Shown here piece by piece: positions 1-6,268 of a stretch of DNA of 7,213 nt (position 1 is its first letter; each line of letters opens with the position of its first letter). The DNA is taken from positions 1-7,213 of the forward strand of contig NQJH01000119.1 in assembly GCA_002256685.1 (NCBI GenBank), in the 5' to 3' direction. The position numbers and the translations under genes are program-made. This stretch comes from Methylococcaceae bacterium NSP1-2 (GTDB lineage: Bacteria > Pseudomonadota > Gammaproteobacteria > Methylococcales > Methylomonadaceae). A model generated the notes under the pieces. It worked only from the letters and a program-made list of their open reading frames with translations. It had not been told where the DNA came from and searched no databases.

Positions 1-598
1 CAGTGCATTCAATATCACCAGCGGAATTAATTTTTCGGGGAAATGAAAGTGACCGTAATTATTGGAGCAATTAGTCACCAACACGGGAAGCCCATAAGTA
101 CGATGCCATGCGCGAACAATATGATCTGAACTGGCTTTAGACGCGGAATACGGTGAGCTAGGCGCGTAAGGGGTTTCTTCAGTAAACAAGCTATGTTCAT
201 CTTCTAAATCACCATACACTTCATCGGTAGAAATGTGGTGAAAACGAAATCCTGCTTTTTTAGCTTCGGGTAAGGCTTGCCAATAACCACGCGCGGCTTC
301 AACTAAAGTATAAGTACCGATAATATTGGTTTCAATAAATGCTGCAGGGCCATCAATGGAACGGTCTACATGCGATTCTGCCGCTAAGTGCATGATGGCA
401 TCAGGCTTTTGGCGCGTCACAAATATCCGCCTGTTCAAAGGCATAGCGTGGATTGGATTCTATGGATTTAAGGGATTCCAGATTACCCGCATAAGTGAGT
501 TTATCGACATTAACGACGCTGTGTTCGGTTTCGTTAAGCAAATAACGAACTAGCGCGGAGCCTATAAAACCCGCGCCGCCAGTGATTAAAATTTTCAT
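1..598 (-). pseudogene. rfbB: dTDP-glucose 4,6-dehydratase, frameshifted by a short internal deletion; 3' end outside window
   Basis: RfbB/RmlB converts dTDP-glucose to dTDP-4-keto-6-deoxyglucose, the second step of dTDP-rhamnose synthesis for O-antigen or exopolysaccharide, in the cytoplasm. Translation from ATG 598-596 gives the NAD-binding Rossmann start (GGAGFIGSAL, then VDKLTYAGNLESL) and stays family-like to DICDAP at residue 63. It then hits TGA two codons later. Conserved sequence resumes in another frame at about 414 (RQKPDAIMHLAAESHVDRS) and stays open to base 1. That part includes the catalytic STDEVYG (about 212-232) and YSASK (about 136-153) motifs and ends at PEKLIPLVILNAL. Compared with the remembered E. 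coli protein, about seven to nine residues are missing at the junction. No good ribosome-binding site is seen before the ATG. The family is certain. Whether the lesion is real or an assembly error cannot be decided here. Confidence 0.9.
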
Positions 599-700
599 GA
601 TTTTTTGTTATAAAGAATAAATGGATAAATAGAAACTTTGAGAGCTATTGCGTGAGCCATTAAAGCAGGGTGCGAATAATAACATTATTAGTTAAGTTAC
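599..700. other. Short intergenic region between MOSC gene and rfbB
   Basis: This 102-bp AT-rich gap separates two minus-strand genes. It contains a weak AT-only dyad around 675-691 (AATAAT, three bases, ATTATT). I see no stem with a T-run that would pass as an intrinsic terminator, and no clear promoter hexamers for rfbB. The two genes may therefore be read through together or separately. Confidence 0.4.
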
Positions 701-1484
701 TTAAAGTGGTGGTTGTTTTTCACCTGTTAGCCTAATCTGCACATTGTCGCCAACGGTCAACGTACCGCTTTGATTGTGAATGGCATTTTGCCCAAAATAC
801 ACTTTGTTTTGCCATTTTCGAAGACGGTTGAGTGTCGTCAGTGGTTCTTTACCCGTTTGTGCGGTATCAGGGTCAATGGTAGGAACAGCACAGCGTGAGC
901 AAGGTTTAGGGAGTCTAAAATCAATGTCACCAATGCGAATTTCGCGCCAACTGTCTTCCGCGTAACTGGGGCAATCGGCAATGACTAAGTTAGGGCGAAA
1001 ACGATTCATGGTTAGATTAAGCTGCATGGCTTGATTTAATGACACCAATGAATTTTCTGAAATCAGCAAAAATGGAAAACCATCGGCAAAAGCAACGTGG
1101 TCTGAAGTTTGCGCATAACGGTTATCGACGATGCGATTGATTTCAGTGGGTAGATAAACCAATCGGCAGTCTACCGCCAAAAAATTACTAAACCAACCAT
1201 CCACTTCCCGCGATACGCTACGCGCAGCGCATTGATCGTGCCAGATGGTGCTAACAATCACGTCGCCATCAGTGGGTACCAAAGGCAGTACGAGGTCATG
1301 CCGTGCTAATTAACGCCATTTTTGGTAAGCGGCGTTGGCTTAAAAATTGCCCTTGATTATCAATCAGCATCCATTTTCTATCGTATTGAAAACCGGTTTT
1401 CGTGACTTGCCACTGGGTTAAGTGAATGCCCGCTAGTGACTTTACGGGGTAGATGATAATGTCGCTTAAGGTGTAAGAAATCAT
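701..1484 (-). pseudogene. MOSC-domain protein (short YcbX type), frameshifted by an internal deletion
   Basis: MOSC proteins bind sulfurated molybdenum cofactor. YcbX-type members act in reduction of N-hydroxylated compounds or in Moco-sulfur transfer. The first frame (1484-1296, 62 codons) carries the MOSC N-terminal beta-barrel: the YPVKSLAGI motif, then GFQYDRKWMLID and FLSQRRLPKMALIST, ending at TGA. The second frame resumes at about 1305 (HDLVLPLVPTDGD) and continues to TAA at 701-703. It includes FRPNLVI, the MOSC signature KPCSRC with its conserved cysteines (about 889-911) and FGQNAI. By alignment from memory with YcbX, roughly 10 to 14 residues are lost at the junction. There is no C-terminal 2Fe-2S ferredoxin domain, so this is the short form. 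The start codon overlaps the upstream PilZ gene stop (ATGA, 1484-1481), which implies coupled translation. Confidence 0.85.
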
Positions 1485-1927
1485 TTGAAAACTAAGTTAC
1501 GTTGCGTATCTAATAAATGGTCACTGAGTTCTCGATTGTCACTATCAAATTTTATACCATATTGATAAGGTGCTGTGTTTGATCGATAGACAATGGTAGC
1601 GTGTATTTTGAAGGTTGTATTCGAGTGAAACCTAAGATTTAGAATGACTCTTTTACGAAGAGTAATGTATTGCATACTTGAAAACGAGATGCCTCGACCA
1701 GTAATGTCATTTAAGGTAACAAAATCAATGAAAATCTCTTTGCCAAAACTAATCGCGGTTGTTTCACAGAGTGCGACAGCAATATCATCCCTGACATAAC
1801 GAGTGGCTATGCGTTTATTGTTACTAGACGGAATTAACACATTAACATCAGATAATCCGTCATCTTCGTCCAAATCAAACGTGGATTGATTATCGGACGC
1901 TTCGGTTTTATCTTCAATGTTAGGCAT
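1481..1927 (-). CDS. PilZ-domain protein (putative c-di-GMP-binding)
   Basis: This 148-aa protein has an acidic, probably disordered N-terminus (residues 1-30, many D/E/S) followed by a PilZ-like beta-barrel. An RxxxR motif (RIATR, residues 39-43) is followed by a D-x-T-x-x-G motif (DITGRG, 74-79), which stands in for the usual [D/N]xSxxG. YGIKF at 123-127 is the typical closing strand. PilZ domains bind cyclic di-GMP and relay it to motility, exopolysaccharide or adhesion machinery. Here Ser is replaced by Thr, so binding is plausible but unproven. I chose ATG 1927 because AGGG lies about 12 bases upstream and the acidic start is natural. ATG 1987 would add 20 hydrophobic residues and has no ribosome-binding site. 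A weak promoter (TTGTAC at 1978-1973, TAAAAA at 1956-1951, 16-bp spacer) would fit the 1927 start. Its stop overlaps the MOSC gene start. Confidence 0.75.
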   Translation of the reverse strand: MPNIEDKTEASDNQSTFDLDEDDGLSDVNVLIPSSNNKRIATRYVRDDIAVALCETTAISFGKEIFIDFVTLNDITGRGISFSSMQYITLRKRVILNLRFHSNTTFKIHATIVYRSNTAPYQYGIKFDSDNRELSDHLLDTQRNLVFK

Positions 1928-2098
1928 AATGTTAAATAACCCTATGTTAATTTTTAAACAGCTTGATAGTTTGTACAAAAGTACCATAGTAGGGCAACTG
2001 ATTAAAGGTTTTTAACCACGATTACTTTGGTATTACTAATAAGGCGAATCTATTTGAGCATCTGTGCTTTTGTTTTCCCTAAAGTGTCGCTGGACAGA

Positions 2099-2104
2099 TA
2101 TAAT
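2099..2104 (+). promoter_or_regulatory. Consensus -10 box (TATAAT) before the ABC exporter gene
   Basis: TATAAT matches the sigma-70 -10 consensus exactly. The -35 region is poor: TTCCCT/TCCCTA lies at the right distance, and a better TTGTTT at 2070-2075 is too far (23 bp). Transcription would start near 2111, about 28 bases before ATG 2139 and downstream of the alternative GTG 2064. This is the main argument for the later start codon. Confidence 0.4.
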
Positions 2105-2138
2105 TAACCGCTTACAAAAATCCCCGTTAATTATTGCT

Positions 2139-3929
2139 ATGCAATTAGAACCAAGCACTGCCGTTTATAGTTGGAAAACCATCTATAAAATTGCTTTAGA
2201 ACATAAAAAACAACTGGTTTACGCGCATTTATTGGCGATTTTAGCCACCATCGCCAGTGTACCCGTGCCGTTGTTGATGCCGTTACTTGTCGATGAGGTG
2301 TTATTAAAAAAGCCTAGCACCGTTATTCATACTATCAACTTAGTCACGCCTGCTGAATATCAGTTACCGGTGTTGTATATTGCTGTGGTGCTGGTCATAA
2401 GCCTTATTTTACGCATTATCGCCATTATTTTTAACATTATTCAATCACGGCAATTTTGTATTATTTCTAAAGACATTGTATTTCGCCTGCGTAGCAAGCT
2501 GATTGGGCATTTACAAACGATTTCCATGTCTGAATATGAAAGCCTAGGTACGGGAACGGTAGTCACGCATTTAGTCACTGACCTTGATACCATTGATAAT
2601 TTTATTGGCTCCACCGTTAGCAAGCTGTTAGTCGCCAGTTTAACGGTGATCGGTACGGCGGTGATTCTGCTGTGGATGCACTGGCAATTAGGCTTGTTTA
2701 TTTTACTGTTAAATCCGGTGGTAATTTATTTCACCCGTGCAGTCGGTTCGCGGGTTAAAAATCTTAAGGCACAAGAAAATTCAGCCTATGAAGTGTTTCA
2801 ACAAGCCTTGACCGAAACCCTAGAAGCCATTCAGCAAATTCGCGCCAGTAACCGCGAACAACATTATTGTCAGCAGCTAATAGCCTCTGCGCTCACGGTT
2901 AAAGAAAATTCTATTGCCTTTGCTTGGAAAAGTGATGCCGCAAACCGCTTGAGTTTTTTGGTGTTTTTGTTTGGCTTTGATGTGTTTCGTGCGTGTGCCA
3001 TGTTAATGGTATTTTATTCGGATTTAACCATTGGCGAAATGCTGGCTGTATTTGGTTATCTGTGGTTTATGATGGCACCCGTGCAGGAAATTCTCAGCAT
3101 TCAATATGCGTTTTACGCGGCGAAAGCGGCGTTAATCCGTATTAATCGGCTCAATGAGTTGCAACAAGAACCGCATTATCCACACTTGGAAAATCCATTT
3201 TTAGATAAAAAAACCGTTGCGGTGCGAGTGGAAAATCTGCATTTTAGTTACGGTGAGGAAAAAATTCTTCACGGTATTAATCTGCACATTAAAGCCGGTG
3301 AAAAAGTTGCGTTAGTGGGTGCCAGTGGTGGCGGCAAATCGACGTTAATACAAACGCTAATCGGTTTATACCCTGCCAGTTCTGGGCAAATTTATTTTAA
3401 TGAAGTCGCTATTGACCGTATTGGCTTAGAAGTGGTGCGTGAACATGTGGTGACGGTCTTGCAACATCCCGTCTTGTTTAACGATACGCTACGCGCTAAT
3501 CTCACCTTAGGAAAATTAGCGACTGACGCACAGCTTTGGAATGCGTTAACCATCGCGCAATTGGGTGATGTGGTCGGCGATTTAGCACAGGGTTTGGATA
3601 GCATGGTTGGACGGCACGGTATGCGTTTATCGGGTGGTCAACGCCAACGCTTAGCGATTGCCCGAATGATAGTCGCAAATCCTAAAGTGGTGATTTTGGA
3701 TGAAGCCACCTCAGCATTGGATACTGAAACAGAACACAAACTTCATGTGGCACTTAATGCCTTTCTAAAAGGTCGTACCACTATTATCATTGCCCACCGC
3801 CTCAGTGCGGTGAAACAAGCCGATCATGTTTATGTGTTTGAACAAGGAAAAATATGTGAACAAGGACGGCATGACACACTAATCAACCAAAATGGGCTTT
3901 ATGCCAAACTGTATGGTGAATATCAATGA
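2139..3929 (+). CDS. ABC exporter half-transporter (fused permease and ATPase, MsbA/lipid-exporter-like)
   Basis: This 596-aa inner-membrane protein works as a dimer that exports a hydrophobic or amphipathic substrate using ATP. The N-terminal half (about residues 1-320) is a type-1 exporter TMD with about six hydrophobic helices; the first is near 27-50. The C-terminal half is an ATPase with all key motifs: Walker A GASGGGKST (about 394-402), Q-loop VLQHP, signature LSGGQRQRLAIAR (about 497), Walker B VVILDEA (about 517) with catalytic Glu, D-loop SALD and H-loop IIAHRLS. It has no peptidase C39 domain, so it is not a bacteriocin-type exporter. The substrate cannot be assigned from sequence. 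I prefer ATG 2139, since homologous character begins just after it and a TATAAT lies at 2099-2104. GTG 2064 is an alternative, giving 621 aa. Neither has a strong ribosome-binding site. It is divergent from the PilZ gene and 10 bp before the PHP gene. Confidence 0.9.
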   Translation: MQLEPSTAVYSWKTIYKIALEHKKQLVYAHLLAILATIASVPVPLLMPLLVDEVLLKKPSTVIHTINLVTPAEYQLPVLYIAVVLVISLILRIIAIIFNIIQSRQFCIISKDIVFRLRSKLIGHLQTISMSEYESLGTGTVVTHLVTDLDTIDNFIGSTVSKLLVASLTVIGTAVILLWMHWQLGLFILLLNPVVIYFTRAVGSRVKNLKAQENSAYEVFQQALTETLEAIQQIRASNREQHYCQQLIASALTVKENSIAFAWKSDAANRLSFLVFLFGFDVFRACAMLMVFYSDLTIGEMLAVFGYLWFMMAPVQEILSIQYAFYAAKAALIRINRLNELQQEPHYPHLENPFLDKKTVAVRVENLHFSYGEEKILHGINLHIKAGEKVALVGASGGGKSTLIQTLIGLYPASSGQIYFNEVAIDRIGLEVVREHVVTVLQHPVLFNDTLRANLTLGKLATDAQLWNALTIAQLGDVVGDLAQGLDSMVGRHGMRLSGGQRQRLAIARMIVANPKVVILDEATSALDTETEHKLHVALNAFLKGRTTIIIAHRLSAVKQADHVYVFEQGKICEQGRHDTLINQNGLYAKLYGEYQ

Positions 3930-3939
3930 CACAACCCTT

Positions 3940-4809
3940 ATGACTGAACGCTACGATTTACATTGTCACTCAACTGCCTCCGATGGCGCGTTATCGCCCA
4001 CTGCATTAGTACAACGCGCTCATCAAAATGGCGTGACCACACTGGCTTTAACCGATCATGACACCACGATGGGACTTGCCGAAGCGCGTGCCTGTGCAGA
4101 CACACTGGACATACGCTTAATCAATGGCATCGAATTATCTGCCAGTTGGCAAAACAAATGCCTGCATATTATTGGCTTGGGCATAGACCCCAATTACGCG
4201 CCCTTAGCCAATGCCACCCAACAATTACAAGCAACCCGCCTTGAACGTGCGGCAAAAATTGCTGAAAAATTAGAAAAAAAACGCATTATGGGTGCGTTTG
4301 AAGCTGTTAAAAAAGCCGCAGGGGAGGGCATGATTACTCGCAGTCATTTTGCCGATTTTTTGCTGTCACAGTTTCACGTTTCTACGCAACAAGAAGCCTT
4401 TGACCGTTATTTGGGCAAAGGTAAGCCCGCTTATGTTAACGCCGTATGGGCAGAGATGGCAGTCGCTATTGATTGGATTACTGAAGCAGGCGGTGTTGCT
4501 GTATTGGCTCACCCATTACGTTATAACTTAACCGCTAACTGGATTAAACGCTTACTGGCTGCCTTCAAAGACGCAGGCGGGCAGGGCATAGAAGTCGTAA
4601 CGGGCAGAAATAACCCCGATGAAATAAAATTAATCACTGGCTATGCCAATCGTTTTGAATTGGCGGGTTCAGTCGGTTCTGACTTTCATAATCCTACCAA
4701 TCCTTGGTTAGAACTCGGTAGACTCGCGCCTTTACCCGATAGCGTTCAACCTGTTTGGGAACTATTGAAATTTCAGACCTCGACCGTTTTAAAAACGGTC
4801 GAGGTCTAA
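3940..4809 (+). CDS. rnm: PHP-domain phosphatase, RNase AM / YciV (TrpH) family
   Basis: This 289-aa cytoplasmic metal-dependent enzyme belongs to the YciV family. Characterised members hydrolyse 3',5'-nucleoside bisphosphates and act as 5'-3' exonuclease on short RNAs. The likely metal ligands are all visible: H8 and H10 (DLHCHS), D15, H40 (TDHDT), E65 (GIE), H77, H191 (AHPLRY), and D248 and H250 (GSDFH). The LERAAKIAEKLEKK helix and ITRSHFADFL insert match the E. coli protein from memory. I start at ATG 3940, just before YDLHCHS. In-frame ATG 3913 would overlap the ABC gene. No good ribosome-binding site lies close to 3940. A GGTGA at 3915-3919 is placed for an out-of-frame ATG at 3926. The last 11 codons (TSTVLKTVEV and the stop) come from a perfect palindrome and replace the ordinary family C-terminus. 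Confidence 0.92.
   Translation: MTERYDLHCHSTASDGALSPTALVQRAHQNGVTTLALTDHDTTMGLAEARACADTLDIRLINGIELSASWQNKCLHIIGLGIDPNYAPLANATQQLQATRLERAAKIAEKLEKKRIMGAFEAVKKAAGEGMITRSHFADFLLSQFHVSTQQEAFDRYLGKGKPAYVNAVWAEMAVAIDWITEAGGVAVLAHPLRYNLTANWIKRLLAAFKDAGGQGIEVVTGRNNPDEIKLITGYANRFELAGSVGSDFHNPTNPWLELGRLAPLPDSVQPVWELLKFQTSTVLKTVEV
4775..4807. repeat. Perfect palindrome with 16-bp arms, overlapping the 3' end of the PHP gene
   Basis: The left arm AGACCTCGACCGTTTT (4775-4790) and right arm AAAACGGTCGAGGTCT (4792-4807) are exact inverted copies around a single central A. Folded, it gives a 12-bp GC-rich stem with an AT loop. The outer edge AGACCT...AGGTCT and inner TTTT/AAAA resemble short dispersed hairpin elements I recall from cyanobacteria, Beggiatoa and other genomes, but the family is not confirmed. 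No T-run follows (AATTATCG), so it is not a classic intrinsic terminator, although it may still impede transcription or protect mRNA ends. No obvious target-site duplication flanks it. Confidence 0.9.
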
Positions 4810-4902
4810 TTATCGTATCTTTCGTGGACAGTCCTTGTTTGTCTCTAGCTATTATTTCGGTGATAATCGCCACGCACTTTACCCCACACAGTGAGATTTA
4901 AT

Positions 4903-5646
4903 GTGAACAATGCCATACGCCTACAATACCTTGCCGCAATGGGCATTAATGTCTGGCTACCTAGAGTAGTTTCCGCTGTGGAACACGCATTGCCAACCGC
5001 TATGACTGAGCCTGACATCTTAATGACGACCAATCCTATAGAAGACGAGCAGGTACACCCAACTCTAGCTAATTCTAATGATTGGGATATTTTAAAATCT
5101 GAAGTACAAAACTGCACCTTGTGCGCTTTATGTAACAGCCGCACCCAAACTGTATTCGGCACGGGTAATCAACGCGCTGATTGGCTAATCATCGGCGAAG
5201 CTCCGGGTGAACAAGAAGATAAACAAGGGCAACCCTTTGTCGGTGTTGCGGGGCAGTTGCTCACTGAAATGTTACGCGCTATCGGTCTTAGTCGTGAAGA
5301 AGTGTTTATTACCAATATACTAAAATGTAGACCGCCCAATAACCGTGATCCCCATGTAGACGAAATAAAACACTGTAAAGACTATCTACAGCGGCAACAA
5401 CAGCTCATTAAACCAAAAATTATTCTGGCAGTCGGACGCATAGCTGCGCAGACTTTATTAGAAACCAATGACCCGTTAGCCAAGCTCAGAGGTAAAGTGC
5501 ATACCCTCAACAATACGCCGATGGTGGTCGTTTATCACCCCGCGTATTTACTCCGTTCCTTGCCAGAAAAACGCAAAGCATGGCAAGATTTACAATTAGC
5601 CAAACAAACCGTTATAGCGATGGAAAATAAAATATGCGTGGATTAG
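4903..5646 (+). CDS. Type-4 uracil-DNA glycosylase with 4Fe-4S cluster
   Basis: The protein removes uracil from DNA to start base-excision repair. It has 247 aa from GTG 4903. The N-terminus NNAIRLQYLAAMGINVW is the helix typical of gammaproteobacterial members. A variable, probably flexible linker follows (to about residue 60), then the catalytic domain. Cluster cysteines are C71 and C74 (CTLC), C142 (LKCRPPNNRDP) and C158. The 16-residue spacing of the last pair agrees with the Thermus enzyme as I recall it. The uracil-binding motif GEAPGEQED is at 98-106 and the second motif HPAYLLR at 212-218. GTG 4903 is chosen because AGTGAG lies 7-8 bases upstream and homologues start just before the helix. 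GTG 4891 would add four residues. It is preceded by an 81-93 bp gap after the PHP-gene palindrome and followed by rimI, a common gammaproteobacterial pairing. Confidence 0.93.
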   Translation: MNNAIRLQYLAAMGINVWLPRVVSAVEHALPTAMTEPDILMTTNPIEDEQVHPTLANSNDWDILKSEVQNCTLCALCNSRTQTVFGTGNQRADWLIIGEAPGEQEDKQGQPFVGVAGQLLTEMLRAIGLSREEVFITNILKCRPPNNRDPHVDEIKHCKDYLQRQQQLIKPKIILAVGRIAAQTLLETNDPLAKLRGKVHTLNNTPMVVVYHPAYLLRSLPEKRKAWQDLQLAKQTVIAMENKICVD

Positions 5647-5657
5647 TAGATAAAATA

Positions 5658-5662
5658 AAGGA
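5658..5662 (+). promoter_or_regulatory. Ribosome-binding site deciding the rimI start
   Basis: AAGGA lies 7 bases before ATG 5670, the best Shine-Dalgarno in the area. Two other candidates are less well placed. ATG 5634 lies inside the UDG gene with nothing upstream. ATG 5736 is where RimI homology begins, but has only an A-rich tract before it. The site therefore argues for the extended RimI. Confidence 0.6.
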
Positions 5663-5669
5663 CTTAATA

Positions 5670-6173
5670 ATGTATGATGCTGACAAAGAATTTTATGCCA
5701 AAATATTTCCCGATTCCGTGACTAAAAAAGACCTTATGCGCATTCGCACTATGACCCACGCCGATTTAACGGCTGTGATGGACATTGAACTAAAAAATTA
5801 TGCCTTTCCTTGGAGTGAAGACATTTTTAGAGACTGTTTTAAAGCAGGTTATCGGTGTTGGGTGTGTGAAGCGCAGGGCAAAGTATTAGGCTATAGCCTA
5901 TTGTCATTAGCCGTGGGTGAGGCGCATATTCTCAATATTTCTGTAGACCCTGCCGAACAAAAACAAGGCATTGGGCGCAAGATGATGGAAAACGCGATAG
6001 ATTATGCCAGAGGACGCGCCGAAACGGTTTTCTTAGAAGTCAGACCTTCCAACACCGCCGCTATCGCCCTGTATGAAGATTTAGGTTTCAACGAAATCGG
6101 TATTAGAAAAGGCTATTATCCCGCTGAAAATGGTCGTGAAGATGCCATTATGTTGGCATTGCAATTGTTCTAA
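5670..6173 (+). CDS. rimI: Ribosomal protein S18 N-alanine acetyltransferase RimI
   Basis: This GNAT-fold enzyme transfers acetyl from acetyl-CoA to the N-terminal alanine of ribosomal protein S18. The 167-aa reading carries the acetyl-CoA loop QKQGIG (97-102) in motif A (NISVDPAEQKQGIGRKMM). The pair E123 (FLEVR) and Y135 (ALYE) has the same 12-residue spacing as the catalytic Glu/Tyr of Salmonella RimI, and YYPAENGREDAIMLAL is a RimI-specific ending. Family members normally begin at MRIRTMTHADL, here residue 23. Residues 1-22 (MYDADKEFYAKIFPDS...) are an extra lead with a good ribosome-binding site, so the longer start is preferred. ATG 5736 (145 aa) is the alternative. The gene lies 23 bp after the UDG stop and is likely in the same transcript. 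Confidence 0.93.
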   Translation: MYDADKEFYAKIFPDSVTKKDLMRIRTMTHADLTAVMDIELKNYAFPWSEDIFRDCFKAGYRCWVCEAQGKVLGYSLLSLAVGEAHILNISVDPAEQKQGIGRKMMENAIDYARGRAETVFLEVRPSNTAAIALYEDLGFNEIGIRKGYYPAENGREDAIMLALQLF

Positions 6174-6260
6174 TTTTTCTGGTGATGACACATCAGGTGC
6201 ATGATTTAACCCTATTTGTGCGTGAACCGCTAGGTTATTCTACAACTTAATTAATCAATC
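6174..6260. other. Intergenic region upstream of the nor cluster
   Basis: This 87-bp gap separates rimI from the nor genes and is the probable control region for NO reductase. It holds a short dyad TGATG-ACA-CATCA (6183-6195) followed by GGTGCATGATTT, which loosely recalls one half of an NsrR-type site. No convincing FNR/DNR box (TTGAT-N4-ATCAA), NorR repeat, -35/-10 pair or terminator is visible. Confidence 0.3.
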
Positions 6261-6268
6261 ATGATTGA
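6255..6268. repeat. 14-bp perfect palindrome across the start codon of the small membrane protein gene
   Basis: TCAATCATGATTGA reads the same on both strands and is centred on the ATG at 6261. Its position suits an operator or an RNA hairpin affecting initiation. It may be chance, since the sequence is AT-rich and no regulator family with this exact site is recognised. Confidence 0.4.

Noticed and set aside
326..553. 75-codon plus-strand frame over rfbB
   Set aside because: It is antisense to the conserved rfbB reading, which spans both frames of the broken gene; the product has no family character.
4775..4807. Intrinsic terminator after the PHP gene
   Set aside because: The hairpin is strong but no T-run follows; its arms continue into coding sequence and the loop holds the A/T tract instead. 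Listed as a repeat.
4825..4855. Promoter before the UDG gene (TGGACA, 19-bp spacer, TATTAT)
   Set aside because: The -35 is weak and the spacing is long; not strong enough to list as a feature.
4845..5162. 105-codon minus-strand frame opposite the UDG gene
   Set aside because: The plus strand encodes a fully conserved type-4 UDG with all cluster cysteines; the antisense frame is a shadow.
6183..6195. Terminator or clear regulator site after rimI
   Set aside because: The dyad has only five-base arms, is not GC-rich and has no T-run after it; kept only as a weak possible operator.
6245..6258. FNR/DNR box before the nor cluster
   Set aside because: Only the ATCAA half is present; the other half reads ACTTA instead of TTGAT.
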